From contig NZ_LMIJ01000014.1 of the NCBI RefSeq assembly GCF_001428665.1, positions 223,922 to 263,517 of the forward strand: a stretch of 39,596 nt of DNA, in the 5' to 3' direction. Position 1 is the first letter of the stretch, and each line of letters starts with the position of its first letter. Positions 17,701-24,037 of the stretch are shown here, piece by piece. The DNA comes from Acidovorax sp. Root219. GTDB lineage: Bacteria > Pseudomonadota > Gammaproteobacteria > Burkholderiales > Burkholderiaceae_C. Below the pieces are notes generated by a model. It was given only the letters and a program-made list of their open reading frames with translations, had not been told where the DNA came from and searched no databases. The translations under genes were made by a program, and so were the position numbers.

Positions 17701-20322
17701 CACTTCCTGCGCGAGGGCTATACCGTCTGGCTGCTGGACAACCGCATGTCCAACCGCCTGGGCTACGCGCGCGATGCGCACACCATGGACGACATCGCGC
17801 ACACCGACATTCCGGCAGCCATCAACCGCGTCCATGCCCAGGCAGGCGGCCAGCCCATCGACGTCTTCGCGCACTGCGTGGGCGCGGGCGCCTTCGCCAT
17901 GGCGGCGCTGCAGGCGCGCTTTGACACCGCCAAGGTGCGCGCGGCCATCATCCATGCGGTGCACCCCTGGGTGGTGCCGTCCGTGTCCAACCGGTTCTCG
18001 GGAGCGTTGGCCGCGCTCTACCGCAACCTGCTCACGGGCCGCGAAATGATCGACCCCCTCCCCCCGGCCAAGCCGGGTGCAGCAGATGAACTGCTGGACC
18101 GGTTCGCGGCCACCCTGGCCTGGTCGGATGAAGAGCGCAGCCTGCACGAAGCGCACCGCGACTCGCCTGGCGCAGGGTGCGCCATCTGCAACCGGATGAC
18201 CGCTTTCTACGGGCGCGAGTGGGTGCATGCCAATCTGGATCCGCGCACGCATGAGCGGCTGGGCGAACTCGTGGGGGCGGCGGGGGTCGAGGTGTTCCGC
18301 CAGCTGTACTTCATCGTGCTGCGCGAGCGGCTCACCAACCGCGAGGGGGAGAACAGCTACCTCCTGGAAGACAACTTCCTCAGGAACTGGCGCTTTCCCA
18401 CGCTGTTCGTACACGGCCTGGACAACCAGGTGTTCGATCCGCGCGGAGCGGCACGCACCTGGAACCGGTTGCGCAGGGTCTTCGCGCACCAGCCCGGGCC
18501 GGTGGTCCGCACCTTCATCCGCAAGGGCTACGGTCACATGGATTTTCTGTTCGGCAAACATGCCCATACGGACATTTACCCGCATCTCACAGACTTTCTG
18601 GAGAATCCCGCCGCGTTCAAGGACATCGCCGATGGCTGCCACATCGACCCCGACCTGCCATGCCCGGATGGTCAGTCCAGCGACACGGATCTGGCCGACC
18701 GGGACTTCATCGCACCCATCCGGCCACTGACCGGCCCCATGCTGCAGACGGAACGCGAACCGCACGGGAAGCGCCGGCTGGTGGTCTGGGTGGAACAGTA
18801 TTTCGACACCACCAGCACACCGATGGTGCCGGAGGTCCGGATCGGCGGCGCGCTGTGCGACTCGGTAGAGGTGAAAGGATTTCCCGGCGTGCTGGAACCC
18901 AGCTCCCCACCGGCCCTGCCAAGCCCCCCGCCCACCGGGCAGGGCTACTACTGGACCTGTGTAGTCGAGGAAAGCGAGAAGCTGCGGTTTGCCGATCTGC
19001 CGCAGATCAGCCTCACGCTGCGCTGCAGTCCACAGGAATCGAGCACGGCCCGGCCCATGGAAACCGACGGCCCGCCGCCGGGCGCTGCGCCAAGCATGTC
19101 GCTGCCCATCGTTCTCGATCTGGCCGAGCTGCCCTGGTGGCAGCGCTGGACCGCAGATGACCAGGCGCACGCCAGCACCAGTTTCCTGGCCACCTCCTGC
19201 CGCTGGCCGGGCCTGGCCTTCGAGCGCCGCGCGATCGACGCGCTGGCCGGCGACATGGAGCAGCACATCGCCCACACCCCAGCGCCTGTGCAGGCCCTGC
19301 TGCTGCTGGGCGACCAGATCTATGCCGATGCCACGGCCAATATTGCAGAAACCACGGAGCGCGATGAGCGCGGCGCACAGCGCTACCGTGAGAGCTGGGG
19401 CAGCGCTGCCACGCGGCAATTGTTCGCGCGCCTGCCCGTCTGGCTGGTGGTGGACGACCATGAGTTCGAGGACAACCTCGATGGGGCGGACAGTGCCACG
19501 GCGGACTCCCTGCGTGGGCAGCGTTTCTACAGCGGTTTCCTGGCGGCCACGGCCTACCAGTCACGCTTTCACCGCAAGGAGCTGCCCAGGCTGTCCCTGA
19601 CCCCCCAGGGATGGACCGTGGAACACGGCCTGTGGCATGCGTTCGAGGTCGGCGGCATACCCGCCTTCGCCGCCGATACGCGCACCGAACGCGCACCCCG
19701 CACGCTGCACGACTGGAAAGGTGTGCCCATCATGCGCGAAGAGCAGATGCAGGCCATCGAAGGCTGGCTGCTGGCCCACCCCAAGGGGCCCAAGCTGCTG
19801 TGCAGCGGCAGCGTCTTCGCCCTGCCCGAGAACCGTTTCGTTGCCGAACCGGCGACCTGCATCGCTGCGGACAACTGGCTCGGCTATCCGGCCAGCTGGC
19901 GCAGGCTGGTGCGGTTCATTGTCGAGAACGACGTCGAGGGGCTGATCTTCGTGGCTGGCGACTACCACCTGAGCGCCCTGGTCGAGCTCGAACTCACAAG
20001 CCAGGGCAAGTCCGCGACTGCGCTCAATCTCGTGTGCTCGGCGTGGAATGCCAGCCTGCCCTTCGCCAACGCGCAGCAAGCCGATTTCACCTTCGACACA
20101 CCGGTGCGCGCGCCAGGCAGCGACGCGGATGCAGCCGTGGTTTCCACCGCGCGCTTCGCGTCAGGTGCCCTGCGGCAGTTCTCCAAGATCACGATCACAC
20201 AAGACCCTGCGGCCAGCGGCACCGCAACCGTCGCCATGGGCATTTACGAGCCTGGCAATGTCCTGGTCAAGGAACTGCAGGCGCAACTGGCTGTCGGGAG
20301 TGTCTCCCCCACTTTTCGCTAG
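14743..20322 (+). CDS. Giant fusion: GMC oxidoreductase + alpha/beta hydrolase + PhoD-like phosphatase
   Basis: A single 1859-residue frame with at least three enzyme modules. (1) GMC/cholesterol-oxidase-like flavoprotein, about 1-600: FAD fold VLIVGSGYGGS (26-36) with Glu52 in VVERG, a four-Cys cluster at 208, 211, 214 and 218 (CVRCGNCFTGC), the HPLGGCPMGDD motif with His531, and the C-terminal LDGAIVPRALGVNPFVTISALS. (2) A beta-rich region of unknown type, about 640-930. (3) Alpha/beta hydrolase, about 940-1290: oxyanion HG at 966, nucleophile elbow AHCVGAG with Cys1045, Asp1227 and His1265 in GYGHMDF. (4) PhoD-like metallophosphatase, about 1315-1800: GDQIYAD (Asp1524), VDDHEFEDN (1571-1573) and AGDYHLSA (Asp1740, His1742). 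There is no signal peptide or membrane helix, so it is probably cytosolic, which is odd for a PhoD module. An AAAGG ribosome site supports ATG 14743 over the upstream TTG. Substrates are unknown; a sterol-like or esterified lipid is a guess from family resemblance. Confidence 0.88.
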   Translation: MATHSRCSESIETMLQAHPAPQCDVLIVGSGYGGSFAARELAGPGVETWVVERGKEYALGEFPEDIGHLPGHLRMQRGASGKALGNAQALLNVRNFDEVAVLTGSGLGGGSLVNAGVAFKPAAKTFDQEHWPSVYRHGGARREALMEALDEVVSALQAAPLERAADLSKFQALSRLGGALRAGGAQPVPLTISNTQHTNAHGVEMQACVRCGNCFTGCNIGAKGTLATNLIPAAHGRGARFFVGGNALRVEPLETPARSANGRSLRWRVHFQCSTGSRNTAPVEFSIDAHTVIVSAGSLGSTELLLRSFHVPHSEALGSAFSTNGDVLAMGWRQHRAVNAVSAPEADSTAPSRDVGPTICGTLRVPLDVEGVGQEILVQDGAIPSALAQATSTLGHALSTLHRYVHDVDARFPGTDDPLALPRGAARHAQLLLAMGHDASNGTISLRPASGTSPGDPDTLELDVRWPSSSSSATAGHADYYQAVHRAFSQAHAAGGFDGGDYLPNPLWHPTPDGFSDIIAGAQSEKSITVHPLGGCPMGDDGTQGAVDWRGAVFKGRGNEVHAGLHVLDGAIVPRALGVNPFVTISALSMLAARDIASGLAQPNADSAAPVAAAQGSRSQPRVADAGQKASDTGVVLFRIHEHLLGSTDKAHLPDWAQRLLSRHDTPLPPGAATQPRAFIAAVEVTVDLHQWLANPSTPWDASLAIYANPVPGWPAIHADALKGEPLLRGTGQVSLLALEHAGFLRRAWRGVLAFSAYLKRRPGGISQDVGPDWRKKLLGLARAGWLHTQYRTLDYHFTLVPQGGAAGQAMAVVAQGRKLLAYRNGARTLWDALTMLDLDLRWQDKAPWKLALRVDLADLVSRLRLQVREASSTPATIVALVSFASLWLRAVMQTHFWSLRGLDYAKYTRPALPPHPSLKTAGGVDVRPQAEVLKVARRSGETDQIDLQLTVYRHPQGARHVLFIHGLAHGSGVYATDTVDTNLAGHFLREGYTVWLLDNRMSNRLGYARDAHTMDDIAHTDIPAAINRVHAQAGGQPIDVFAHCVGAGAFAMAALQARFDTAKVRAAIIHAVHPWVVPSVSNRFSGALAALYRNLLTGREMIDPLPPAKPGAADELLDRFAATLAWSDEERSLHEAHRDSPGAGCAICNRMTAFYGREWVHANLDPRTHERLGELVGAAGVEVFRQLYFIVLRERLTNREGENSYLLEDNFLRNWRFPTLFVHGLDNQVFDPRGAARTWNRLRRVFAHQPGPVVRTFIRKGYGHMDFLFGKHAHTDIYPHLTDFLENPAAFKDIADGCHIDPDLPCPDGQSSDTDLADRDFIAPIRPLTGPMLQTEREPHGKRRLVVWVEQYFDTTSTPMVPEVRIGGALCDSVEVKGFPGVLEPSSPPALPSPPPTGQGYYWTCVVEESEKLRFADLPQISLTLRCSPQESSTARPMETDGPPPGAAPSMSLPIVLDLAELPWWQRWTADDQAHASTSFLATSCRWPGLAFERRAIDALAGDMEQHIAHTPAPVQALLLLGDQIYADATANIAETTERDERGAQRYRESWGSAATRQLFARLPVWLVVDDHEFEDNLDGADSATADSLRGQRFYSGFLAATAYQSRFHRKELPRLSLTPQGWTVEHGLWHAFEVGGIPAFAADTRTERAPRTLHDWKGVPIMREEQMQAIEGWLLAHPKGPKLLCSGSVFALPENRFVAEPATCIAADNWLGYPASWRRLVRFIVENDVEGLIFVAGDYHLSALVELELTSQGKSATALNLVCSAWNASLPFANAQQADFTFDTPVRAPGSDADAAVVSTARFASGALRQFSKITITQDPAASGTATVAMGIYEPGNVLVKELQAQLAVGSVSPTFR

Positions 20323-20370
20323 CGTGCGAAAGAGCCCCGGACCTGTTCCGAGGCCACCTGAGGGAGACCG

Positions 20371-20697
20371 TCAGGCCCTGCGCGCCAGAAAGGGCCGCAG
20401 CCGGGTGACCAGCGGCATCGCCAGGCCCACCCATCGGACCAGGCGGCGTGGCCCCGCCACCAGGGCCACACCCACCAGGGCAGCCACCGCTGCCGGGTGC
20501 TGCTTGGCAAAAGCCGCAGCCCGCAGCGCAAACGGCTCCTCCGACGAGGCCTGCTGCGCGGACTGGGCCAGCGCCACCGATTGGGCGCGTGCGATGCGCC
20601 GCGCGCGGATGCGCTCGCGCTGCTTGGCAATGCGGTCGAGCACGCGCTGCTGCTCGGCCGTGGGTTCGGGAACAAAGGCTTGGTTGTCGGCAGCCAT
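20371..20697 (-). CDS. Small YqjK-like protein, last of a YqjD/YqjE set
   Basis: 108-residue protein of unknown function. The N-terminal half is charged and helical, rich in Arg, Gln and Ala (about residues 12-50). The C-terminal part has a modest hydrophobic stretch (HPAAVAALVGVALVAGP, about 67-83) followed by a basic tail. The start codon shares one base with the stop of the preceding YqjE-like gene (TGATG), so translation is coupled. Position and character match the third member (YqjK-like) of the yqjD-yqjE-yqjK arrangement of enterobacteria, but the sequence itself is weakly diagnostic. The family is thought to link membrane and ribosomes or to act in stress; no function can be given here. 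Confidence 0.7.
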   Translation of the reverse strand: MAADNQAFVPEPTAEQQRVLDRIAKQRERIRARRIARAQSVALAQSAQQASSEEPFALRAAAFAKQHPAAVAALVGVALVAGPRRLVRWVGLAMPLVTRLRPFLARRA

Positions 20698-21092
20698 CAC
20701 AGGCGCTCCTTGATGTCGCGCCAGTCCTGGGCCAGCTCCTGGCGGGTCAGCGCAAAGCCGTTGCCGGCCCGTTTTGCAACGGACACGAGGCTGAGCAGCG
20801 TGCCACCCCAGCCCAGCAACCAGGCCCCGGCCACCAGCCAGCCCACCAGCACGCGGTGTTCGGTATCCCAGAAATGCACCAACACCGCCATGGACAGCAT
20901 GATGAGTGCCACCACCGTAAGCCCGCCGAGCAGAATGGTCAGCACCAGCAGTTGCTGCAGGCGCTGCTTCTGGTCCCGCCATTCCAGGCGGGCCAGATCC
21001 ATCCGGTCTTCGGCTGCAATGGCCCCTTCTATGACATTAGCGCGCCAGCGCGCCACCAGCGCATCCAGGCCCAGAAGAGCAAGCCAGTTCAT
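20697..21092 (-). CDS. YqjE / phage-holin-superfamily (DUF1469) membrane protein
   Basis: 131-residue inner-membrane protein. Residues 1-45 are amphipathic and charged (NVIEGAIAAEDRMDLARLEW). Two transmembrane helices follow at about 48-72 (LLVLTILLGGLTVVALIML) and 81-105 (VLVGWLVAGAWLLGWGGTL), then a charged C-terminal helix ending QELAQDWRDIKERL. That layout is typical of the YqjE/DUF1469 family, which shares a fold label with phage holins but belongs to cellular operons. It sits between a DUF883 gene, 65 bases upstream, and a small YqjK-like gene that overlaps its stop. Confidence 0.85.
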   Translation of the reverse strand: MNWLALLGLDALVARWRANVIEGAIAAEDRMDLARLEWRDQKQRLQQLLVLTILLGGLTVVALIMLSMAVLVHFWDTEHRVLVGWLVAGAWLLGWGGTLLSLVSVAKRAGNGFALTRQELAQDWRDIKERL

Positions 21093-21157
21093 CAGTGTCC
21101 TTGGGTTCTACGAAGTGGAGACAAGCGGTGTCTGTGCAATGTCAGAGCGTCGTCGTT

Positions 21158-21463
21158 TCAGCGGCGGGCCAGCACGAAGCCCACCAGCGCACCGACAGCC
21201 AATGCTGCACCGGCGACACGCCACGGCTCGTCGTGAGCATAACGGTCTGCCGCGAGCGCTGCGTCCTTGGCTTGGCGGGCTGCGTCCTGCGCGGCACGCA
21301 CTGCCGATTCGCGTGCAGTCTGCAGGCCATCGTCCAGCTTCTGGCGCAACAGCTTGATGTCTGGCACGGAATCAAGGTCCTTGCTCGACAGCAGGCCGCG
21401 CAGATCAGAGACGAGTTTTTCCAGATCGGCCTGGGTCGTGGAGATGGAGTCGGAAACGCTCAT
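21158..21463 (-). CDS. DUF883 (YqjD/ElaB family) membrane-anchored protein
   Basis: 101-residue tail-anchored protein. A long coiled amphipathic region (about 8-75) with repeated Ala/Lys/Gln heptads (RESAVRAAQDAARQAKDAAL) leads to the DUF883 signature HDEPWRVAGAALAVGALVGFVLARR, a C-terminal membrane helix. YqjD and ElaB bind stationary-phase ribosomes in E. coli, so a similar stress role is likely by family. The ATG at 21463 has an AGAAAGG ribosome site; an upstream extension of the frame to 21544 looks non-coding. It is first of the three-gene minus-strand set. The 156 bases before it hold no other gene. Confidence 0.9.
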   Translation of the reverse strand: MSVSDSISTTQADLEKLVSDLRGLLSSKDLDSVPDIKLLRQKLDDGLQTARESAVRAAQDAARQAKDAALAADRYAHDEPWRVAGAALAVGALVGFVLARR

Positions 21464-21619
21464 ATGGCAAACCTTTCTGTGTACAAAAGAAAAAATCACA
21501 TCCCCTGTCCGCCTACCGGCCAATGATGTGGCGCTCAGTACCATCTTAGCGGACAGATCGCCAAAACCCTTGTAGGACTTGGACGCAATGGCTTACGACT
21601 GGCATGGAGTTGACACGCA

Positions 21620-22643
21620 TCACAGCGCTGCCACGTGCGCGCCGATGGCCAGTGAACTGGTCAACCCCGGCGACTCGATGCCGAACAGGTTCACCAGGCC
21701 CGGCACGCCATGCACTGCCGGCCCCTGGATCACGAAGTCGGCCGCAGGCTCGCCCGGGGCACTGATCTTGGGGCGCATGCCGGCATAGGCTGGAACCAAC
21801 GCGCCGTCCTTGAGGCCAGGCCAATACCTGCGCACCTCGGCGTAGAAGGCATCGCCCCGGGCAGGGTCCACCTGCAGGTCGGCCGGGTCGTCCACCCACT
21901 GCACGTCGGGGCCGAAACGGGCCTGCCCGCCCATGTCGAGCGTCAGGTGCACGCCCAGGCCGGCGGCCTCGGGCGCGGGGTAGATGAGGCGGCTGAAGGG
22001 CGCCCGCCCGGCCAGGGTGAAATAGCTGCCCTTGGCGTAGTGCGGCGTGGGCACATGGCGGGCGTCCAGGCCCTCTAAGCGCCGCGCCAGGCCGGGTGCG
22101 GCGAGGCCCGCCGCATTGACCACCGTACGTGCCAGCAATTCGGTGCCGTCGGCGGCCTGCAGGTGGATGCCTTGGGCCGTGCAGCGGGCATGGGCCAGCG
22201 GCGAGTTGAGCGCCACCAGGCCGCCCGCATGCTCCAGGTCGCCCTGCAGGGCCAGCATCAGCGCATGGCTGTCGACGATGCCCGTGCTGGGTGAGTGCAG
22301 CGCCGCCACGCACTGCAGCGCGGGCTCCAGCGCTTGCGCGGCCTCGGCATCGAGCCATTGCAGGTCAGTGACGCCGTTGGCACGGGCGCGCACTTCGATG
22401 CCCTGCAGCGCAGGGATCTGTTCTGGGGACGTGGCCACGATCAGCTTGCCGCAGCGCCGGTGCGGCACGCCGCGCTCAGCACAGTAGGCGTACAGCAGAT
22501 CGCGCCCCTGCACGCACAGCCGGGCCTTGAGCGAGCCCGTAGCGTAGCGTGGATGACCTCGCTGTTGCGCGAGCCAGGGCCCTGGCCACCGCCAGGCCCA
22601 CCACGCCGGCACCCACCACCACGCAGTCGACGGTATCGCTCAT
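21620..22643 (-). pseudogene. Broken FAD-dependent oxidoreductase (L-2-hydroxyglutarate oxidase-like)
   Basis: The start ATG at 22643 overlaps the stop of the acetylpolyamine amidohydrolase gene and opens a clear FAD-binding fold ([17 protein letters not shown]). Near 22575 the frame jumps: the next family segment, [10 protein letters not shown], continues in another frame. About 25 codons normally lying between these two motifs, which carry the acidic FAD-ribose residue, are missing. Near 22546 a second loss of about 10 bases (the GLY of a usual IHAGLYY) shifts the frame again to [19 protein letters not shown]. From there the remaining 300-odd residues are intact to the end ([22 protein letters not shown]). 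The family (LhgO-like) is about 365 residues long. As written, no full-length protein can be made. A sequence or assembly error cannot be excluded, but a gap of that size is hard to explain by base calling. Confidence 0.8.
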
Positions 22644-23686
22644 CGCGCCGCTGCGTGATCGAAGCCGTCGAGCACGTTCACGGCGTTGTTGCCCAGTTCC
22701 GCCGCCGCGTACCCCCCTTCCAGCACGAACACCGTGGGCAGCCCCAGGGCCGCCAGGCGCTCGCCCAGGCGCGTGAAGTCCGAGGTCTTGAGCGCGAACT
22801 TGGAGATCGGGTCGTCCTCGAAGGCATCGAGCCCGAGCGAGACCACCAGCGTGTCCGCCCGGTACTGCGCGATGCGCACGCAGGCCTGCTCCAGCGCGGC
22901 AAACCATTCATCAGCCGTGGTGCCTGCGGGCAGCGGCAGGTTGAGGTTGAAACCTGCGCCCTCGCCGTCGCCGGTTTCGTCGGCATGGCCCAGGTAGAAC
23001 GGGTACTCGGTCAGCGGGTCACCATGCATGCTGATGAACAGCACGTCGGCACGGTCGTAGAAGATGCTCTGCGTGCCGTTGCCGTGGTGGTAGTCCACGT
23101 CCAGCAGGGCCACACGCTGGCTGCCCTGGTTGCGCAGCCACTGGGCCGCCACGGCGGCGTTGTTGAGGAAGCAGTAGCCGCCCATGAAGTCGGGCCCCGC
23201 ATGGTGGCCCGGCGGGCGGGTACAGCAGAACGCGGCCCGCGCGCCCTGGGCCACGCGGGCCGCTGCGCTGGCAGCGGCGTCGGCCCCGGCCTTGGCGGCC
23301 TCCCAGGTCCCCTCGGCCATGGGCGTGCCGTTGTCCATGGAGTACAGGCCCAGTTTGGCCACGAAGTTGTCCGGCTCCACGTCGCTGCGCAGGCTGCGCA
23401 CCGGCCACACCGAAGGGAAGGGCTGGACCGAGGCGTTGGCCGCATCCAGCGCCAGCCACTGCGACCATGCGTTCTGCAAGAAAGCCAGGTAGCGCGGCGC
23501 ATGGACCTGGGCCAGCACTGGTGTGCTGTCCACGTCGGGCGCCAGCAGGCCATGGCCGCGCTCCAGCAGGGCGTCCTCCACATATTGGGCGCGCACCGGC
23601 TTCTCGAAGCACGGAACGCGCTCGCCACGGTAGAACTCATGGACCGGCGCATGCCGGTGGTGCAAGGGGTTGTGGAAGGAAATCAT
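22640..23686 (-). CDS. Acetylpolyamine amidohydrolase (histone deacetylase family)
   Basis: 348-residue zinc deacetylase of the HDAC superfamily, probably removing acetyl groups from acetylated polyamines in the cytoplasm. The tandem catalytic His161-His162 (RPPGHHAG), zinc ligands Asp198 and His200 (LLDVDYHHGNGT) and Asp287 (SLGLDAFEDDP), and Tyr326 in LEGGY are all present. Their spacing is that of bacterial acetylpolyamine amidohydrolase. The N-terminal loop FYRGERVPCFEKP, which shapes the substrate tunnel in that group, is also there. I chose the ATG at 23686 because the family starts here; the frame is open to 23794. Its stop overlaps the start of the broken FAD oxidoreductase by 4 bases, so the two once formed an operon. 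Divergent from the atz-type operon. Confidence 0.9.
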   Translation of the reverse strand: MISFHNPLHHRHAPVHEFYRGERVPCFEKPVRAQYVEDALLERGHGLLAPDVDSTPVLAQVHAPRYLAFLQNAWSQWLALDAANASVQPFPSVWPVRSLRSDVEPDNFVAKLGLYSMDNGTPMAEGTWEAAKAGADAAASAAARVAQGARAAFCCTRPPGHHAGPDFMGGYCFLNNAAVAAQWLRNQGSQRVALLDVDYHHGNGTQSIFYDRADVLFISMHGDPLTEYPFYLGHADETGDGEGAGFNLNLPLPAGTTADEWFAALEQACVRIAQYRADTLVVSLGLDAFEDDPISKFALKTSDFTRLGERLAALGLPTVFVLEGGYAAAELGNNAVNVLDGFDHAAAR

Positions 23687-23869
23687 GCGGGCACAGACAG
23701 GAAATGGTTTCGCCAGCGTCCGTCGATGCATCCCACGGAGGCCGGCAGGGCTCACCACTTTAGCGCGTCCCACACCGCTCGAAACGCAGCCCATGCACCA
23801 GACCGCAGCAAAAGCGGGCGCCCGTCAGCGCCGGCAGCCGGCCGCACGTGCCGCGCCTCACGCGCCGGC

Positions 23870-23881
23870 ACCAGGCCTGGT
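23870..23881. promoter_or_regulatory. Candidate NtrC-like enhancer palindrome
   Basis: ACCAGGCCTGGT is a perfect 12-base palindrome, and with flanking bases it reads GCACCAGGCCTGGTCC. It resembles the NtrC site TGCACC-N5-GGTGCA but has a 6-base spacer and one arm mismatch. Its centre lies about 125 bases upstream of the sigma-54 -12 element, the distance at which enhancer-binding proteins usually act. This is suggestive only. Confidence 0.3.
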
Positions 23882-23988
23882 CCGGGCCCAAAAGCCACGG
23901 GCTTCCCTGTGCGCGCTAGGCGGTTCGCGCCGGACTTCCCGCCTTGCGGCACATGGACCTGACCGATCCGCTGCGGACCAGGCCGCCC

Positions 23989-24004
23989 TGGCACAGCGCT
24001 TGCA
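23989..24004 (+). promoter_or_regulatory. Sigma-54 (-24/-12) promoter of the atzF operon
   Basis: TGGCACAGCGCTTGCA matches the full sigma-54 consensus TGGCACR-N4-TTGCW, with GG and GC exactly 10 bases apart. Transcription would start near 24014-24016, about 23 bases before the atzF ATG. A sigma-54 promoter fits a nitrogen-scavenging operon under NtrC-type control. Confidence 0.82.
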
Positions 24005-24011
24005 TCTCTTT

Positions 24012-24036
24012 TTGTATCCAAGATTGAATTCTTCAA
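24012..24036. promoter_or_regulatory. Candidate GntR operator overlapping the transcription start
   Basis: Two inverted repeats lie back to back: TTGTATCCAA at 24012-24021, close to the TTGTATACAA pattern of FCD-type GntR sites, and TTGAA-TTC-TTCAA at 24024-24036. They cover the predicted start point and the leader just before the atzF ATG, a natural site for repression. The GntR gene at the end of the operon is the obvious candidate binder. The link is inference. Confidence 0.4.
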
Positions 24037-24037
24037 A

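Larger units (their letters stand above)
23687..24037. other. 351-base intergenic region between divergent operons
   Basis: No gene is supported here. The right end holds the sigma-54 promoter and the inverted repeats annotated separately. The middle (about 23810-23960) is very GC-rich with several short complementary stretches but no recognisable RNA family. The left end must contain the promoter of the amidohydrolase gene on the minus strand, which I cannot pinpoint. Confidence 0.7.

Noticed and set aside
20312..20332. Inverted repeat TTTCGC/GCGAAA at the end of the fusion gene as a terminator
   Set aside because: The stem is only six bases, overlaps the stop codon and has no T-run on either strand.
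20697..21092. Phage holin, which could have suggested a prophage remnant
   Set aside because: The gene sits in the YqjD/YqjE-type cellular set, and there is no endolysin, integrase or structural phage gene around it.
23870..23960. Possible guanidine-I (ykkC) riboswitch upstream of atzF, because CTGGTCCG and CTAGG-like pieces occur
   Set aside because: The two core pieces come in the wrong order for the motif, the conserved ACGG-type segment is lacking, and the region lies upstream of the predicted sigma-54 start, so it would not be in the transcript.
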